Shown here in pieces: positions 62,169-64,000 of a DNA stretch of 64,000 nt. Location of the stretch: positions 62,001 to 126,000 of the forward strand of contig NZ_JBNPXI010000010.1 in NCBI RefSeq assembly GCF_050433385.1, given 5' to 3'. The translations under genes were made by a program, and so were the position numbers. Positions within the stretch are counted from its first letter, which is position 1. Each line of letters opens with the position of its first letter. The notes beneath the pieces were generated by a model. The model was not told the origin of the DNA. It saw only the letters and a program-made list of their open reading frames with translations, and did not search any database. Origin of the DNA: Brassicibacter mesophilus (GTDB lineage Bacteria; Bacillota; Clostridia; Tissierellales; Proteiniboraceae).

Positions 62169-64000
62169 ATGACACATTCTATTGTTAAATTAATAACCAG
62201 GTTATGGGGGGGATTTTTTATTAAAGATATTATAAGTGTAAGTTTAAATAAATGCAAGCAATGTTATGCATGTGTTAGAAGTTGTCCAGTGAAAGCGATT
62301 AAGATTAATAATGGACAAGCTGAAATAATTAGTTCCAGATGTATTAATTGTGGTAAATGTACTACAAGTTGTCCTCAAAGTGCAAAAATCGTTATTAATT
62401 ATAAACAAAAAACACTTGATATGCTTAAAAGTAAAAGTGAAGTTATTGCATGTTTGGCACCTTCTTTTATTGCAAGCTTTCATGAAATCTCATATAAAAA
62501 GGTTGTCGGAGCATTAAAAAAGATGGGATTTTCTCAAGTTTGGGAAACTGCAGTTGGTGCTGAAGTCTTATCTTTTCAAATAGATAACTATATAAAACAA
62601 AATAAGAGTGAACTATACATAAGTTCTCCGTGTCCTTCATTTGTTACAACGATTGAAAAACATTATCCTGAGCTTATAAAACACTTACTTCCATTTGTTT
62701 CACCTATGATAGCTACAGGTAGAATCATTAGAGATAAATTCCCAAACAAAGATATAAAAATTGTATTTATTGGTCCATGTATATCAAAAAAAGCAGAGTC
62801 AAATGATCCTCAATTCGAAGGAATAATAAATTCAGTATTAACTTTTGATGAATTAAAGGAATTGTTTTTACAAATGAATATGGATATGAATAATGTTGAA
62901 GAATATGATTTTGACAGTGTATACTGCAGTAAAGGCAGACTATTTCCATTGTCAGGTGGTCTACTAAAAAATCTTGAAATCACTAAAAATTTAAAAGCAA
63001 GTGAATATACATTTATTGATAATGATAAAGAATGTTTGAAATTAATCGATGCAATTTCAAAAGATAAACCAGCATTAAAACTGGTTGATGTATTAATGTG
63101 TAAAGGATGCATAGAAGGACCTAAGATTAATAGTGAACTAACTTACTATGAAAAAGTAAAGAAAATATATCAGTTTTATGAAACTAGAAAAGACACTACA
63201 GGAAAAATAAATACAAATATTAATTTATTGAGACATTATAGAAATAGAAGGAATATATTGCCTTTTCCAACAGAAGAAGAGATAAAAAATGTTCTAATAC
63301 AGACTAACAAGCTATCAAAAGATGATGAATTAAATTGTGGTGCGTGTGGCTATAATACTTGCAGAGACAAGGCTATAGCTGTATTACAAGGTATTGCAGA
63401 AGTAGATATGTGTTTACCGTATTTATTAGCAAAAAAGAGTAGTTTGCTAGAAGACTTGTCACAAAAATTAAGTGAAATCACTAGTCTTAAGGAAGAATTG
63501 GAAACAACAATCGAATCTTCTTATGATGGATTAGTTATTACAGATGGTCAAGGTAAGATAGTTAGGACTAACAAAGCGTGGTACAGGATTATTGGATGTA
63601 AAGAGAGTTTGACCGCGGAACTAGTTCAAAATATAGAAAATAAAAATATAATTTTCCCATCAGCCACTTTATTAGCCTTAAAAGAAAAAAGACGTATTTC
63701 TTTTATTCAAAATGGGGAGAATGGGAAACACTTTTTGGCAACAGCTACACCTATATTAGATGACGAAGGTAATATTAAAAGAGTAGTGTCAAACATTAGA
63801 GATATAGAGGAATTAAAAAAATTAGAACAACAAATTAATGAAACAAGAAAGCTAGAAAAATATCATAATAGAAGAAACATAAAGCTAGAAAAATTAGATT
63901 TTGAAAACGAAAATTTAGTTGTTAATAGTATGGAATTTGGTCAAGTTTTACATACAGCAAGTAATGTTGCAGCAGTAGACTCTACAGTATTAATATTGGG
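62169..64000 (+). CDS. iron-sulphur/[FeFe]-hydrogenase-like sensor regulator (partial, runs off the right edge)
   Basis: The frame is open to the window end (about 610 residues). Two ferredoxin-type CxxCxxCxxxCP clusters (first at about 62254-62286) are followed by an H-cluster-like domain. Its loops are SSPCPSF (62623-62643), GPCISKKAE (about 62772-62798) and LMCKGCIEGP (about 63092-63121). Next come a further Fe-S motif, CGACGYNTC (63340-63366), and a PAS domain (about 63490-63800). The last residues (ASNVAAVDSTVLILG) look like the lead-in to a sigma-54 AAA+ Walker A. The L1 loop has Pro in place of the proton-shuttle Cys of true hydrogenases, which fits a sensory role. The start is uncertain: ATG 62169 lacks a ribosome binding site, whereas G7 at 62206-62212 favours an ATT at 62220. 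Confidence 0.78.
   Translation, partial: MTHSIVKLITRLWGGFFIKDIISVSLNKCKQCYACVRSCPVKAIKINNGQAEIISSRCINCGKCTTSCPQSAKIVINYKQKTLDMLKSKSEVIACLAPSFIASFHEISYKKVVGALKKMGFSQVWETAVGAEVLSFQIDNYIKQNKSELYISSPCPSFVTTIEKHYPELIKHLLPFVSPMIATGRIIRDKFPNKDIKIVFIGPCISKKAESNDPQFEGIINSVLTFDELKELFLQMNMDMNNVEEYDFDSVYCSKGRLFPLSGGLLKNLEITKNLKASEYTFIDNDKECLKLIDAISKDKPALKLVDVLMCKGCIEGPKINSELTYYEKVKKIYQFYETRKDTTGKINTNINLLRHYRNRRNILPFPTEEEIKNVLIQTNKLSKDDELNCGACGYNTCRDKAIAVLQGIAEVDMCLPYLLAKKSSLLEDLSQKLSEITSLKEELETTIESSYDGLVITDGQGKIVRTNKAWYRIIGCKESLTAELVQNIENKNIIFPSATLLALKEKRRISFIQNGENGKHFLATATPILDDEGNIKRVVSNIRDIEELKKLEQQINETRKLEKYHNRRNIKLEKLDFENENLVVNSMEFGQVLHTASNVAAVDSTVLIL

Noticed and set aside
1..64000. Search for CRISPR arrays, insertion sequences, phage genes, tRNA and rRNA
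   Set aside because: No repeat-spacer pattern, transposase, integrase, capsid-type gene or stable RNA gene was recognised by eye. The gene content looks like core chromosome.

Overview
The window is AT-rich, densely coded DNA from a low-GC, Gram-positive, endospore-forming anaerobe of the Clostridia. Endospore formation is shown by spoIIGA-sigE-sigG, a Spo0E-like protein, a YhcN/YlaJ lipoprotein, a YmxH-type protein and two CsxC-like coat proteins. Amino-acid fermentation is shown by a complete ornithine degradation cluster (ord, ortA, ortB, oraS, oraE, a MutL-like gene, orr), the gene set known from Acetoanaerobium (Clostridium) sticklandii. That points to Peptostreptococcaceae or a close relative; the family assignment is inference. 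I saw no insertion sequence, prophage, CRISPR array, rRNA or tRNA.

Layout. 1-4.4 kb: end of an alpha/beta hydrolase, a PAQR/HlyIII membrane protein, an unrecognised HD-type protein, and ychF on the minus strand. 4.5-9 kb: high-affinity phosphate uptake (pstS, then pstCAB-phoU) with two PHO-box promoters. 9-14.7 kb: sporulation lipoprotein, a membrane-anchored chelatase-like protein, a YmfF/YmfH pair of M16 proteases, lgt and a small Spo0E-like gene. 14.9-31.8 kb: the division and cell-wall (dcw) cluster mraZ-rsmH-ftsL-ftsI/spoVD-murE-mraY-murD-ftsW/spoVE-murG-murA-ftsQ-ylxW-ylxX-sbp-ftsA-ftsZ. 31.8-34.9 kb: spoIIGA-sigE-sigG-ymxH. 35-41 kb: nrdR, pgeF, a PhoB/PhoR pair and a chemoreceptor with its own PHO box. 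41.2-50.8 kb: a sigma-54 activator and the ornithine cluster behind a good -24/-12 promoter. 50.9-62 kb: DUF4870 protein, sugar-nucleotide epimerase, threonine aldolase, rarA, acetate transporter, two CsxC-like genes, a PF06541 membrane protein, T-box-controlled asnS, an XRE/S24-like regulator, a SEC-C protein and an unknown. 62.2 kb to the end: an incomplete gene that joins ferredoxin-type clusters, an [FeFe]-hydrogenase-like H-cluster domain, a PAS domain and what looks like the start of a sigma-54 AAA+ domain.

How the parts work together. PhoR-PhoB would sense phosphate limitation and act at three promoters with the same geometry: four 11-bp-spaced TTAACA-like repeats, then exactly 20 nt to the -10. 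These lie before pstS, before pstC, and before the chemoreceptor next to phoR. The chemoreceptor therefore looks like a Pho-regulon member. In the ornithine cluster the PAS-sigma-54 activator, its terminator palindrome and the -24/-12 element make a self-contained switch for a pathway converting ornithine to acetyl-CoA plus D-alanine. The dcw cluster runs into the spoIIG operon, whose promoter keeps the unusually long -35/-10 spacing of Spo0A-driven spoIIG.

The observations most worth following are the Pho-controlled chemoreceptor and the H-cluster-containing regulator at the right edge, whose reading frame also begins oddly (G7/T6 tract, no ATG at the proper distance from the ribosome binding site).
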